Positions 17,238-22,882 of a stretch of 22,882 bases of DNA are shown here, one piece after another. The stretch's first letter is position 1. Each line of letters begins with the position of its first letter. Source of the DNA: JBKPCD01 sp046727175 (GTDB lineage: Bacteria > Acidobacteriota > Vicinamibacteria > Vicinamibacterales > 2-12-FULL-66-21). The notes under the pieces were generated by a model. It saw only the letters and a list, made by a program, of their open reading frames with translations. It did not search any database and was not told the origin of the DNA. Location: NCBI GenBank assembly GCA_046727175.1, contig JBKPCD010000196.1, positions 1 to 22,882 of the forward strand, written 5' to 3'. A program made the position numbers and the translations under genes.

Positions 17238-17260
17238 CCCTTTCCCTTTCCCTTTTCCCT
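17238..17260. repeat. Pyrimidine heptamer tract at the 3' end of ADOP 5
   Basis: CCCTTT / CCCTTTT units ending next to the TGA stop of ADOP 5 (17261-17263). It is the inverted partner of the purine tract at 16789. Confidence 0.75.
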
Positions 17261-19732
17261 TCACTCAGCGCGAAGCGCGGCTACCGGATCGAGTTGTAAC
17301 GCGCGGCGGGCGGGACCGAGCGTGGCCGCGAGCGCGACGAAAACCAGCAACAGCGCGACGCTGCCGAAGGCGATCGGATCGGCCGGTGTGACGCCGAACA
17401 GGAGACCCGAGACGAGGCGTCCGAGCATCAGCGCGGTCGAGAGCCCTGCGACGAGGCCGATGAGGGCCAGCCGCATTCCATATTTCACGACGAGCGCAAA
17501 GATGCCGCGCGCCTGACCGCCGAGCGCAACGCGGATCCCGATCTCGCGCGTTCGGAGAACTACCGCGTACGCGACGATGCCGTAGACACCGATGGCAGCT
17601 AGTATCATGGCGAGTGCCGCGAAGGCAGACAGCAGGATGACGTTGAAACGAGGCTGCGCGATCGATGCCGCCACGAGATCCGAGACCGACGTCAAGCCGG
17701 TGACCGGCTGCGCAGGATCGAGCGCGGCGGCGATCCGCCGTAGGTCACGGGCGAGCATCGATGGATCGCTCGTCGTCCGGACGACAATTGCCAGATCCGA
17801 TACTGGGCGTTGCGCGAACGGAACGAACAGCTCCGGGACTGGATCGGCCTGTAATGCGGAGTGTCGCACGTCCGCAGAGATACCGACGATTTCGCGCAAC
17901 CCCCCGGCCACATCCCGCGTAGGTGGACCGTCAGCCCGGTAACGCAAGGATTCCAGCATCAACGCGGCGCGACGCCCGACAGCGCTGGAGTTGGGCCAGA
18001 AGCGTCGCGCGAGCGTCTCGTTGACAACGGCGACTCGCGGAGCGTTCGCGGTGTCGGTCTCGAGCAGCGCGCGTCCGTGGACGACGCGCATGCCGATGGC
18101 CTGAAAGTAGCCAGCCGTAACCGCGCGGTAGTGTGCATGGACATCCTGGCCCGGTGCGGGATTGGGCTGACCATCGACGAACAGCGGCGTCGACGCATCC
18201 ATGCCGCTCAGCGGGAGGAATTCGGCGCCCCCTGCGGCCGATACTCCGGGAATTGATCGAATCCGAGTTAGAAGCTCGTTGAAGAACTCGACCGAGCGCC
18301 CGGGAACGCGATACCGCGGACCTCGCAAAGCGATGTTGAACGTGAGAACGTTGTCAGGCTGAAAGCCCGGGTCCACGCGACTGAGGCTGACGAACGTTCG
18401 AACCAGCAGCGCCGAGCCCACGAGAAGGATCACGGCAAGCGCGACCTCGGCCATGACGAGCGTTGCACGAATGCGAGTCTGACGCGGGGCTGAGGCCAGC
18501 GCGCCGCCCTGCTTCATCGCGTCCACGAGGTCCGTCCGTGATCCGGTAACCGCCGGTACGAGCCCGAAGATCACGGCGGTCATCATCGAGAGAGCAGCGG
18601 TAAAAAAGAGCGCCGGTCGGTCGACGACAATGCGGGCCGGGTCGATCGAGTAGGGCACGAACAGGCTTGGCGTGGCGGGTGGAAGCGCGGCAAACAGATC
18701 CATGGCCCACGTGGCGACGAGAAGCCCGAGCGCGCCTCCTGCACCCGCGAGCATCAGGTATTCGGTCAGGAGCTGCCGGACCAGGTGTGCCCTGGTTCCG
18801 CCAAGGGCGCCGCGAATCGCGATCTCGCGCTGCCGCGCGGCGCCGCGTGCGAGCAGCAGGCTCGCCACGTTCGTGCAGGCGATGAGCAGGACGCACCCAA
18901 CCGCGCCGAGCAACACGAACACCGCGGGCCGCAGGTTCTTGACCACCTGATCACGGAGCCGCAGGACTGCGATGCCGCGTCCATGATTGTCCGAGTATTC
19001 CGCTTCGAGTTGGCGCGCGATTGCGCTCATTTCCGATTGTGCTCGTTGAAGCGTCACGTCAGGCCGCAGCCGCGCCATGACGCCCATCGACCGGACTGCG
19101 CGCGCGTACTCGCGATCGGGAAACCAATCCGACGCGAGTGAAAGCCACACTTCGGTGTCGGTGCGAAAACTCAGGAAGCGAAAACCACGCGGCATGATGC
19201 CCACTACCCGATAGCTCTGACCATCGAGCACGATGCTGCGGCCGATGATTGCGCGGTCGCCGCCGAATCGCCGCTGCCACAGGCCGTACGCAATCACCGC
19301 TGACGGCGTTGATCCACGCACATCGTCGGCAGCAGCCAATACGCGGCCGTACGCTGGCTGCACGCCAAGCAGGTCGAAGAAGCTCGCGGTGACAACCGCG
19401 CACTGCACCTGCTCGGAGTCATCCGCCGTCAGGTTGAATTGCCGCAACGCCCAGGCGGCTATTTGGTCGAACACGTGGTTACGCGCCTCGACATCGCGGA
19501 AGTCGGGCAGTGAAAACGGCAGCGCGGCATCCCCCTGCTGGGGACGCGTTGTCGAAAGGAGCACGAGCTGATCCGCATTGCGGAACGGCAGCGGATGGAG
19601 GAGGATGGTCTCGGCGACGCTGAACAGCGCGGTATTCGCGCCAATGCCAAGGGCAAGCGTGAGCAGCGCGATGCCCGTGAAACCCGGAGACCGAAGGAGC
19701 GTCCGGATGGCGTAGCGAATGTCGTTCAGCAT
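17261..19732 (-). CDS. ADOP-family MacB/FtsX-like permease, copy 5
   Basis: An 823-residue permease, counted from the ATG at 19732. The frame stays open to 19783, but those 17 codons lie in a GC-rich dispersed repeat, whereas MLNDIRYAIRTLLRSPGF is the conserved family start. N-terminal helix about residues 18-40 (LALGIGANTALF, ILLHPLPF). First FtsX core about 280-410 (VLLIACTNVASLLLAR, REIAIRGALGGTR). Linker helix about 430-450 (ALAVILLVGSALLVRTF). Second periplasmic domain with GRALLETDTANAPRVAVV and RRFWPNSSAVGRR. Second FtsX core about 700-823 (AAIGVYGIVAYAVVLR, REIGIRVALGGQA), ending DPVAALRAE. Intact and, by position, the most upstream of the five, so any promoter serving the block as a whole would lie in 19733-20028. 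Confidence 0.92.
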   Translation of the reverse strand: MLNDIRYAIRTLLRSPGFTGIALLTLALGIGANTALFSVAETILLHPLPFRNADQLVLLSTTRPQQGDAALPFSLPDFRDVEARNHVFDQIAAWALRQFNLTADDSEQVQCAVVTASFFDLLGVQPAYGRVLAAADDVRGSTPSAVIAYGLWQRRFGGDRAIIGRSIVLDGQSYRVVGIMPRGFRFLSFRTDTEVWLSLASDWFPDREYARAVRSMGVMARLRPDVTLQRAQSEMSAIARQLEAEYSDNHGRGIAVLRLRDQVVKNLRPAVFVLLGAVGCVLLIACTNVASLLLARGAARQREIAIRGALGGTRAHLVRQLLTEYLMLAGAGGALGLLVATWAMDLFAALPPATPSLFVPYSIDPARIVVDRPALFFTAALSMMTAVIFGLVPAVTGSRTDLVDAMKQGGALASAPRQTRIRATLVMAEVALAVILLVGSALLVRTFVSLSRVDPGFQPDNVLTFNIALRGPRYRVPGRSVEFFNELLTRIRSIPGVSAAGGAEFLPLSGMDASTPLFVDGQPNPAPGQDVHAHYRAVTAGYFQAIGMRVVHGRALLETDTANAPRVAVVNETLARRFWPNSSAVGRRAALMLESLRYRADGPPTRDVAGGLREIVGISADVRHSALQADPVPELFVPFAQRPVSDLAIVVRTTSDPSMLARDLRRIAAALDPAQPVTGLTSVSDLVAASIAQPRFNVILLSAFAALAMILAAIGVYGIVAYAVVLRTREIGIRVALGGQARGIFALVVKYGMRLALIGLVAGLSTALMLGRLVSGLLFGVTPADPIAFGSVALLLVFVALAATLGPARRALQLDPVAALRAE

Positions 19733-19743
19733 TTTATTAGATG

Positions 19744-19810
19744 CTCGCGGGACCCCACCCCCGCTCGCGGGTCGGGACCGCATTCGCGGCCCGCCGCAGC
19801 CGCAGGCGCT
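19744..19810. repeat. 68-bp GC-rich dispersed repeat, copy B
   Basis: From CTCGCGGG to CAGGCGCT, same orientation as copy A at 8907-8974 and clearly homologous along the full length. It sits 11 bp upstream of the ADOP 5 start, so it is in the leader or promoter zone of that gene. Confidence 0.75.
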
Positions 19811-20028
19811 GCTGATTTGGCCCCTGTGTTCGAGTCAACTTGATCTCAGCAACGGAACGCCTTGTCGACCAAAGCCAACAACCTGCCAAGATGAAGACGA
19901 CGGATAACCCGCGCGGTTCCAAGATCATCGACCGACCGACCGCTGCTCGGCGGCCGGACACGCCGTCCGGTTTTGGGAAGGCTGATCCCGAACGCGGGAT
20001 GGCGGGCATCATCAATTACACTGCGCTG
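19811..20028. other. Spacer between divergent ADOP 5 and DUF72 genes
   Basis: No gene recognised. Two small perfect hairpins are visible: CGGAC/GTCCG around 19962-19976 and ATCCCG/CGGGAT around 19985-20000. An A/T-richer patch just before the DUF72 start (TCATCAATTACACT) could hold a -10 element, but I could not pair it with a convincing -35. Confidence 0.4.
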
Positions 20029-20736
20029 ATGGTTGAGCGCGTTCTGGTGGGGACCTCGGGGTACAACTACCCGGAGTGGCGCGGCAGTTTCTATCCCGAG
20101 AAATTCAGCACCGACAAGATGCTGGCGTTCTACGCCGAGCGGTTTCCGACGGTCGAGATCAACTACACCTTCTACCGTCTGCCGAACGAGAAGCTCCTGT
20201 CGGGATGGGCGTCGGGCACGCCCGAGGGGTTTTCGTTCACGTTGAAGGCGCCGCGCCGCATCACGCACGATGCGAAGCTGCAGCGATGCGAAGATCTCGT
20301 GCAGACGTTCTGCCGGACGGCCCGTGCGCTCGAGTCGAAGCTCGGGACGCTGCTGTTTCAACTGCCGCCGACGTTCAAGAAGGACGTGGACGTGCTGCGC
20401 GCGTTCGTCGACCTGCTCCCGGAGGGCATTCGGGCGGCATTCGAGTTCCGTCACGCGTCGTGGCACGATCCGGCCGTCTTCGAGATGCTGCGACAGCGGA
20501 ATCTTGCCTTGTGCGTCGCGGACAGCGAGAAGATGAGCACGCCGGTCGAGGTCACTGCAGACTACGGGTATTTCAGGCTGCGCGATGAAGGATACGAGCC
20601 CGCCGACATCGAGCGCTGGGCGGGCACGATTCGCGCGCTCGAAGGCGCCAAGGACGTCTTCGTGTACTTCAAGCACGAAGAACAGGGGAAGGGACCGGAG
20701 CTCGCCCGGATGCTGATCGAGAAGGTGGCGTTGTGA
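20029..20736 (+). CDS. DUF72 domain protein (YecE family)
   Basis: A 235-residue DUF72 protein with the family opening VLVGTSGYNYPEWRGSFYP. This is followed by the conserved EINYTFYRLP block (about residue 40), FTLKAPRRITH (about 65), LLFQLPPTFKKD (about 105), AAFEFRHASWHD (about 130) and the C-terminal DVFVYFKHEEQGKGPELA. The fold is a TIM barrel; the biochemical role is not established. The frame runs back to 19840, but homology starts at the ATG at 20029 and the extra 63 residues resemble no known domain, so that start is chosen. The 3' end overlaps the convergent hydrolase gene by 68 bp. Length is normal for the family. Confidence 0.92.
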   Translation: MVERVLVGTSGYNYPEWRGSFYPEKFSTDKMLAFYAERFPTVEINYTFYRLPNEKLLSGWASGTPEGFSFTLKAPRRITHDAKLQRCEDLVQTFCRTARALESKLGTLLFQLPPTFKKDVDVLRAFVDLLPEGIRAAFEFRHASWHDPAVFEMLRQRNLALCVADSEKMSTPVEVTADYGYFRLRDEGYEPADIERWAGTIRALEGAKDVFVYFKHEEQGKGPELARMLIEKVAL

Positions 20737-21712
20737 CGATCTGCTTCGCGAAGGTGAGGATCTGTCTTTCTGCCCAATATCCATCGTCGCCAGTCGACGC
20801 GTCCGTGATGAATCCGCAGTGGCCGCCGTACCGCGTGATGATCAGGCGGATGTGCGGGTTCGTCGTGACACTTGGATTGCGGAAGGGCGTCACGGGAACG
20901 AAGGGATCGTCTTCTGCCGTGATGATCAAGGCCGGGATACGGATGCGATCGATGACGCGCATTGCGCTCGCGCGGTGGTAGTAATCGCTCGCGTCACGAA
21001 ACCCGAAGTGCGGCGCCGTGTAGACTTCGTCGAACTGGCGGACGGTGTGAATCCTAGACAGCTTCTCGACGGCGAACCTGCCCGGAAACCACTGCGCCTT
21101 TCGCCGCATCCGCCCGCGCAGCCCTCGGACGAAGTTCCATTGATAGACGACGTTCTGGCAGCGCTCGAGGGCGCGCACGCATTCCTCCAGCTCGATCACC
21201 GGTGACACGACGCAGACCCCGCGGAGCTGCGCGGGCGCGACGTCGCCGTAATCGCCGGCCAGCTTCAGCGCCAGGTTGCCTCCCAAGGAGTACCCGGCGA
21301 CGACGACCCGGTCGATGCGATCACGCTCCGCGATCTCGCGAATCACATGATCCGCGTCGCCTATCAGGCCTGAGTGATACAAGCCGACCGAGTGCTGCTC
21401 GGTCCCGCCGCAGTTGCGCTGGTTGAGCAGGAGCACATTGAAGCCGGCGGCGAACGCCTTGTCGGCGAGTCCTCGCATGTAGTGCGCGCTGCTCGAACTT
21501 TCGAGCCCGTGAAGCCCCAGCAGGGCAGGGTGCTTCTCGCGGTTTGCCTGCCAGTGACAGTGCGCCAGGACCCGGGCGTCGGGCGCGACGTCGAAGAACC
21601 GTCCTTCGCCTGGAGGAAGTTTCGGGAAGTACCTGGGTTTGCCCCAGGCATACAACGTCATGAGATGCCCGTTCCGGAGCCTCCGCTTGGGCACATACGG
21701 CGTCAAGTCCAC
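20669..21712 (-). CDS. YheT-type alpha/beta-fold hydrolase
   Basis: A 347-residue cytoplasmic hydrolase of the YheT/EMB8 (ABHD1/3-like) family. It has the expected N terminus RRLRNGHLMTL, oxyanion-region HGLESSSSAHYMRGL (about residue 70), and the nucleophile elbow GYSLGGN with Ser at about 142. The acid is in ITAEDDPFVP (about 280) and the His in YGGHCGF (about 307). All three catalytic residues are present. The start is a GTG at 21712; the first residues fit the family and no in-frame ATG lies closer. About 20 residues after the last conserved helix (SRSASGRAPVPSPV) form a low-complexity tail that overlaps the DUF72 gene on the other strand. Natural substrates are probably short acyl esters, but this is family inference. 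It is divergent from the HTH-RDD gene across an 11-bp repeat array. Confidence 0.92.
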   Translation of the reverse strand: MDLTPYVPKRRLRNGHLMTLYAWGKPRYFPKLPPGEGRFFDVAPDARVLAHCHWQANREKHPALLGLHGLESSSSAHYMRGLADKAFAAGFNVLLLNQRNCGGTEQHSVGLYHSGLIGDADHVIREIAERDRIDRVVVAGYSLGGNLALKLAGDYGDVAPAQLRGVCVVSPVIELEECVRALERCQNVVYQWNFVRGLRGRMRRKAQWFPGRFAVEKLSRIHTVRQFDEVYTAPHFGFRDASDYYHRASAMRVIDRIRIPALIITAEDDPFVPVTPFRNPSVTTNPHIRLIITRYGGHCGFITDASTGDDGYWAERQILTFAKQIVTTPPSRSASGRAPVPSPVLRA

Positions 21713-21735
21713 AGCATCCAGCGTACACGACGCTG

Positions 21736-21803
21736 GGGGTCAGACTGGGGTCAAACCAGGGTCAGACTGGGGTCAGACCAAGGTTTGACCCCAGTTTGAC
21801 CCC
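21736..21803. repeat. Six-unit 11-bp repeat array (four direct, two inverted)
   Basis: Units, contiguous at 11 bp: GGGGTCAGACT (21736), GGGGTCAAACC (21747), AGGGTCAGACT (21758), GGGGTCAGACC (21769). After a 2-bp AA centre come the inverted GGTTTGACCCC (21782) and AGTTTGACCCC (21793). Consensus is RGGGTCARACY. It fills about half of the gap between the divergent hydrolase and HTH-RDD genes. The inner pair can form an 11-bp hairpin with a G-T pair. It could be an operator with near-helical spacing, or a REP-like element; similar GGGGTCAGAC palindromes are scattered in other bacterial genomes. Confidence 0.8.
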
Positions 21804-21844
21804 TCGGTGTTGGGCAGCCGCGTCCGATCCGATAAGCGCCAATG

Positions 21845-21850
21845 AGGAGG
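21845..21850 (+). promoter_or_regulatory. Strong Shine-Dalgarno deciding the HTH-RDD start
   Basis: AGGAGG ends 6 nt before a GTG at 21857. It lies inside the codons that would follow the alternative ATG at 21842, which itself has no ribosome-binding sequence. This favours the GTG start. Confidence 0.7.
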
Positions 21851-21856
21851 ACACCC

Positions 21857-22639
21857 GTGACCCACGAGCGGCTGAGGCGCTTGCGCGAACAGAACGGCTG
21901 GAGTCTGGACGATCTGGAGCGGCAGACTGGCGTCCGCTCCCGGATTCTGGGATTGATCGACCGAGGTGCCTTCGGGGAACTGCCGAGCGGCCTGTACGGC
22001 CGATCCGCGATTCGCGCGTACGCCAAGGCGGTCGGGTTGCAGCCCGAACAGGTGTTGAACGAGGTCGCGGAGCTGCTGCCGAGCGGGGAAGATCCACTGG
22101 ACGGTCTCGCGCGCGTCCGCGGTCTCCCACGGAAGCCGGCTGCTGCACGGACCATCGAATCGGGAATCGCCCCGGAGCCGAAGATCATCCAGGGGCCATC
22201 GACGGACACCGAGACGTCGCATAGCGACTCCTCGAGCGCCGGCTCGCGCCCGGATGTGTGGTGGCGTCCGCTTGCCGCGACGGGCATCGATTTCGGCCTG
22301 CTTGCTGTGATTGACGCGGCGCTGCTGCTGTTGACGGCGTTCGCCTGCGGAACGAGCGTTGCGGTTGCCGCTCGTGTCGCGGCGCCAGCGATGGCGATTC
22401 TGTTCGCGCTGATCGCGTCGTTGTATTTCGTCCTGCTCGGTGGCGTACGAAACGCGACCGTCGGCTCCCGGCTCGCTGGAGTCACGGAGCCGGACCATCG
22501 AAGCGGAGCGCTCGACGTGCATGCCGTGTTCGCGCGCGCCTTTCGCTGCGCAGTCCGAGAAAGCTCGGTGCTGGTGGATTGGGCGCTGCGAGGAGACGGG
22601 AAGAGCTCGAATCACTCATCCCTAATCACTGATCACTGA
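21857..22639 (+). CDS. RodZ-like HTH domain fused to an RDD-type membrane domain
   Basis: A 260-residue protein from the GTG at 21857. Residues about 4-65 are a RodZ-type HTH_25 domain (RLRRLREQNGWSLDDLERQTG, then ELPSGLYGRSAIRAYAKAVGL). A polar, Ser/Pro-rich linker (about 75-130) follows. The C-terminal part begins WWRPLAATGIDF, which has the Arg and Asp of the RDD motif, then two hydrophobic helices (about 145-165 and 172-195), a short loop and GSRLAGV, matching the usual GKRLLGL of RDD proteins. The N terminus is thus predicted cytoplasmic and tethered to the membrane. RodZ-type HTH domains can bind MreB or DNA; which applies is not evident. The RDD function is poorly defined, with transport reported for some members. 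The last residues (NHSSLITDH) read into an ATCACTG heptamer repeat. Intact. Confidence 0.8.
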   Translation: MTHERLRRLREQNGWSLDDLERQTGVRSRILGLIDRGAFGELPSGLYGRSAIRAYAKAVGLQPEQVLNEVAELLPSGEDPLDGLARVRGLPRKPAAARTIESGIAPEPKIIQGPSTDTETSHSDSSSAGSRPDVWWRPLAATGIDFGLLAVIDAALLLLTAFACGTSVAVAARVAAPAMAILFALIASLYFVLLGGVRNATVGSRLAGVTEPDHRSGALDVHAVFARAFRCAVRESSVLVDWALRGDGKSSNHSSLITDH

Positions 22640-22680
22640 TCGCCAATTACGAATCCTTGAATCGCTGAATCGCTGTATCG
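22625..22680. repeat. Short period-7/8 repeats after the HTH-RDD gene
   Basis: ATCACTG occurs twice in tandem at about 22624-22637 and overlaps the stop codon; GAATCGCT occurs twice in tandem at about 22659-22674. No gene is seen between 22640 and 22743. Confidence 0.45.
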
Positions 22681-22738
22681 TCCGATGCCTTGCCGACAGT
22701 GCACCGGCCGACGATCCCGAATTCATCGATCCAGGATA

Positions 22739-22882
22739 AGTGACTAGTGGACTGTTTCAGCTGAATCACTAGTAATTCGATGCGCTGGGTTGCTGTAAAT
22801 CCAGCGGATCGGTTTGGGATCGTCGTTGTACCGAGCGATGTATCGACGAATCTTCCGCGCCAGGTCGGGGATCGAGGTGAAG
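22739..22882 (-). mobile_element. IS630-family insertion sequence, 3' end only
   Basis: The transposase C terminus lies next to a nested palindrome: ACTAGTG at 22743-22749 pairs with CACTAGT at 22767-22773 around the 10-bp palindrome TTCAGCTGAA at 22756-22765. IS630 elements insert at TA; a TA at 22737-22738 could be the target, placing the end near 22739. The boundary is inferred because the other end is outside the window. Confidence 0.6.
22744..22882 (-). CDS. IS630-family transposase, C-terminal 45 residues
   Basis: The frame enters at the window edge (codons from 22881 downwards) and ends at TAG (22744-22746). It encodes FTSIPDLARKIRRYIARYN, then DDPKPIRWIYSNP and a tail ending SAETVH. 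This matches the C-terminal region of IS630-type DDE transposases, where a helical RKIRRYI-x-x-YN block is followed by (N/D)PKP-x-x-W-x-Y. The catalytic residues lie outside the window, so activity cannot be judged. The stop lies inside the terminal palindrome, as is common in compact insertion sequences. Confidence 0.8.
   Translation of the reverse strand, partial: FTSIPDLARKIRRYIARYNDDPKPIRWIYSNPAHRITSDSAETVH

Noticed and set aside
19733..19783. 17-codon N-terminal extension of ADOP 5
   Set aside because: It translates the GC-rich dispersed repeat; the conserved ADOP opening begins at the ATG at 19732.
19840..20028. 63-codon N-terminal extension of the DUF72 protein
   Set aside because: No similarity to the family, which starts at VLVGTSGYNYPEW; composition looks non-coding.
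22764..22780. Similarity of the ATCACTAGT-AATTCG stretch to a cloning-vector polylinker
   Set aside because: The match is short and imperfect, and the stretch is in frame with a convincing IS630 transposase C terminus, so coincidence is the better explanation.

Overview
The window is about 23 kb of GC-rich bacterial chromosome, most likely from an Acidobacteriota member of the Vicinamibacteria type. The main reason is a run of five very large MacB/FtsX-like permeases without ATPases. These match the family known as ADOP (acidobacterial duplicated orphan permease), which is strongly expanded in that phylum. A secreted Asp-box (BNR) repeat protein of a kind common in acidobacteria and many GC-rich palindromic intergenic repeats fit the same picture. 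The taxonomic call is an inference from gene content.

Layout. (1) 1-2955, + strand: the 3' end of an ABC exporter operon. A truncated ATPase is followed by two ABC-2 permeases joined by overlapping stop/start codons. (2) 2956-3174: a cluster of palindromic repeats plus what looks like a decayed copy of the neighbouring gene's 3' end. (3) 3175-6354, - strand: a 1059-residue secreted beta-propeller (sortilin/BNR type) protein. (4) 6438-19732, - strand: five ADOP permease genes in a row, separated by spacers of 84-483 bp. Nearly all these spacers carry degenerate tandem heptamers, often as facing inverted repeats. One spacer (16778-17260) also holds a small opposite-strand four-helix-bundle gene with a premature TAG. 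(5) 20029-22639: a DUF72 gene (+), a convergent YheT-type alpha/beta hydrolase (-) and a divergent HTH-RDD membrane protein (+). The 145-bp gap between the last two is filled by a six-unit 11-bp repeat array (four direct, two inverted). (6) 22744-22882: the C-terminal end of an IS630-family transposase running off the window.

Function. The ABC operon is a self-contained drug/solute exporter of the YbhFSR/YhhJ type and probably continues upstream. The ADOPs have MacB-like architecture, but no ATPase or PadR regulator accompanies them here, so their substrate and energy source cannot be read from the sequence. No rRNA, tRNA, CRISPR array, prophage or defence operon was seen. The parts least explained by ordinary annotation are the intergenic repeats: period-7 arrays at ADOP gene borders, a 68-bp dispersed repeat present twice, and the 11-bp array in a divergent promoter region.
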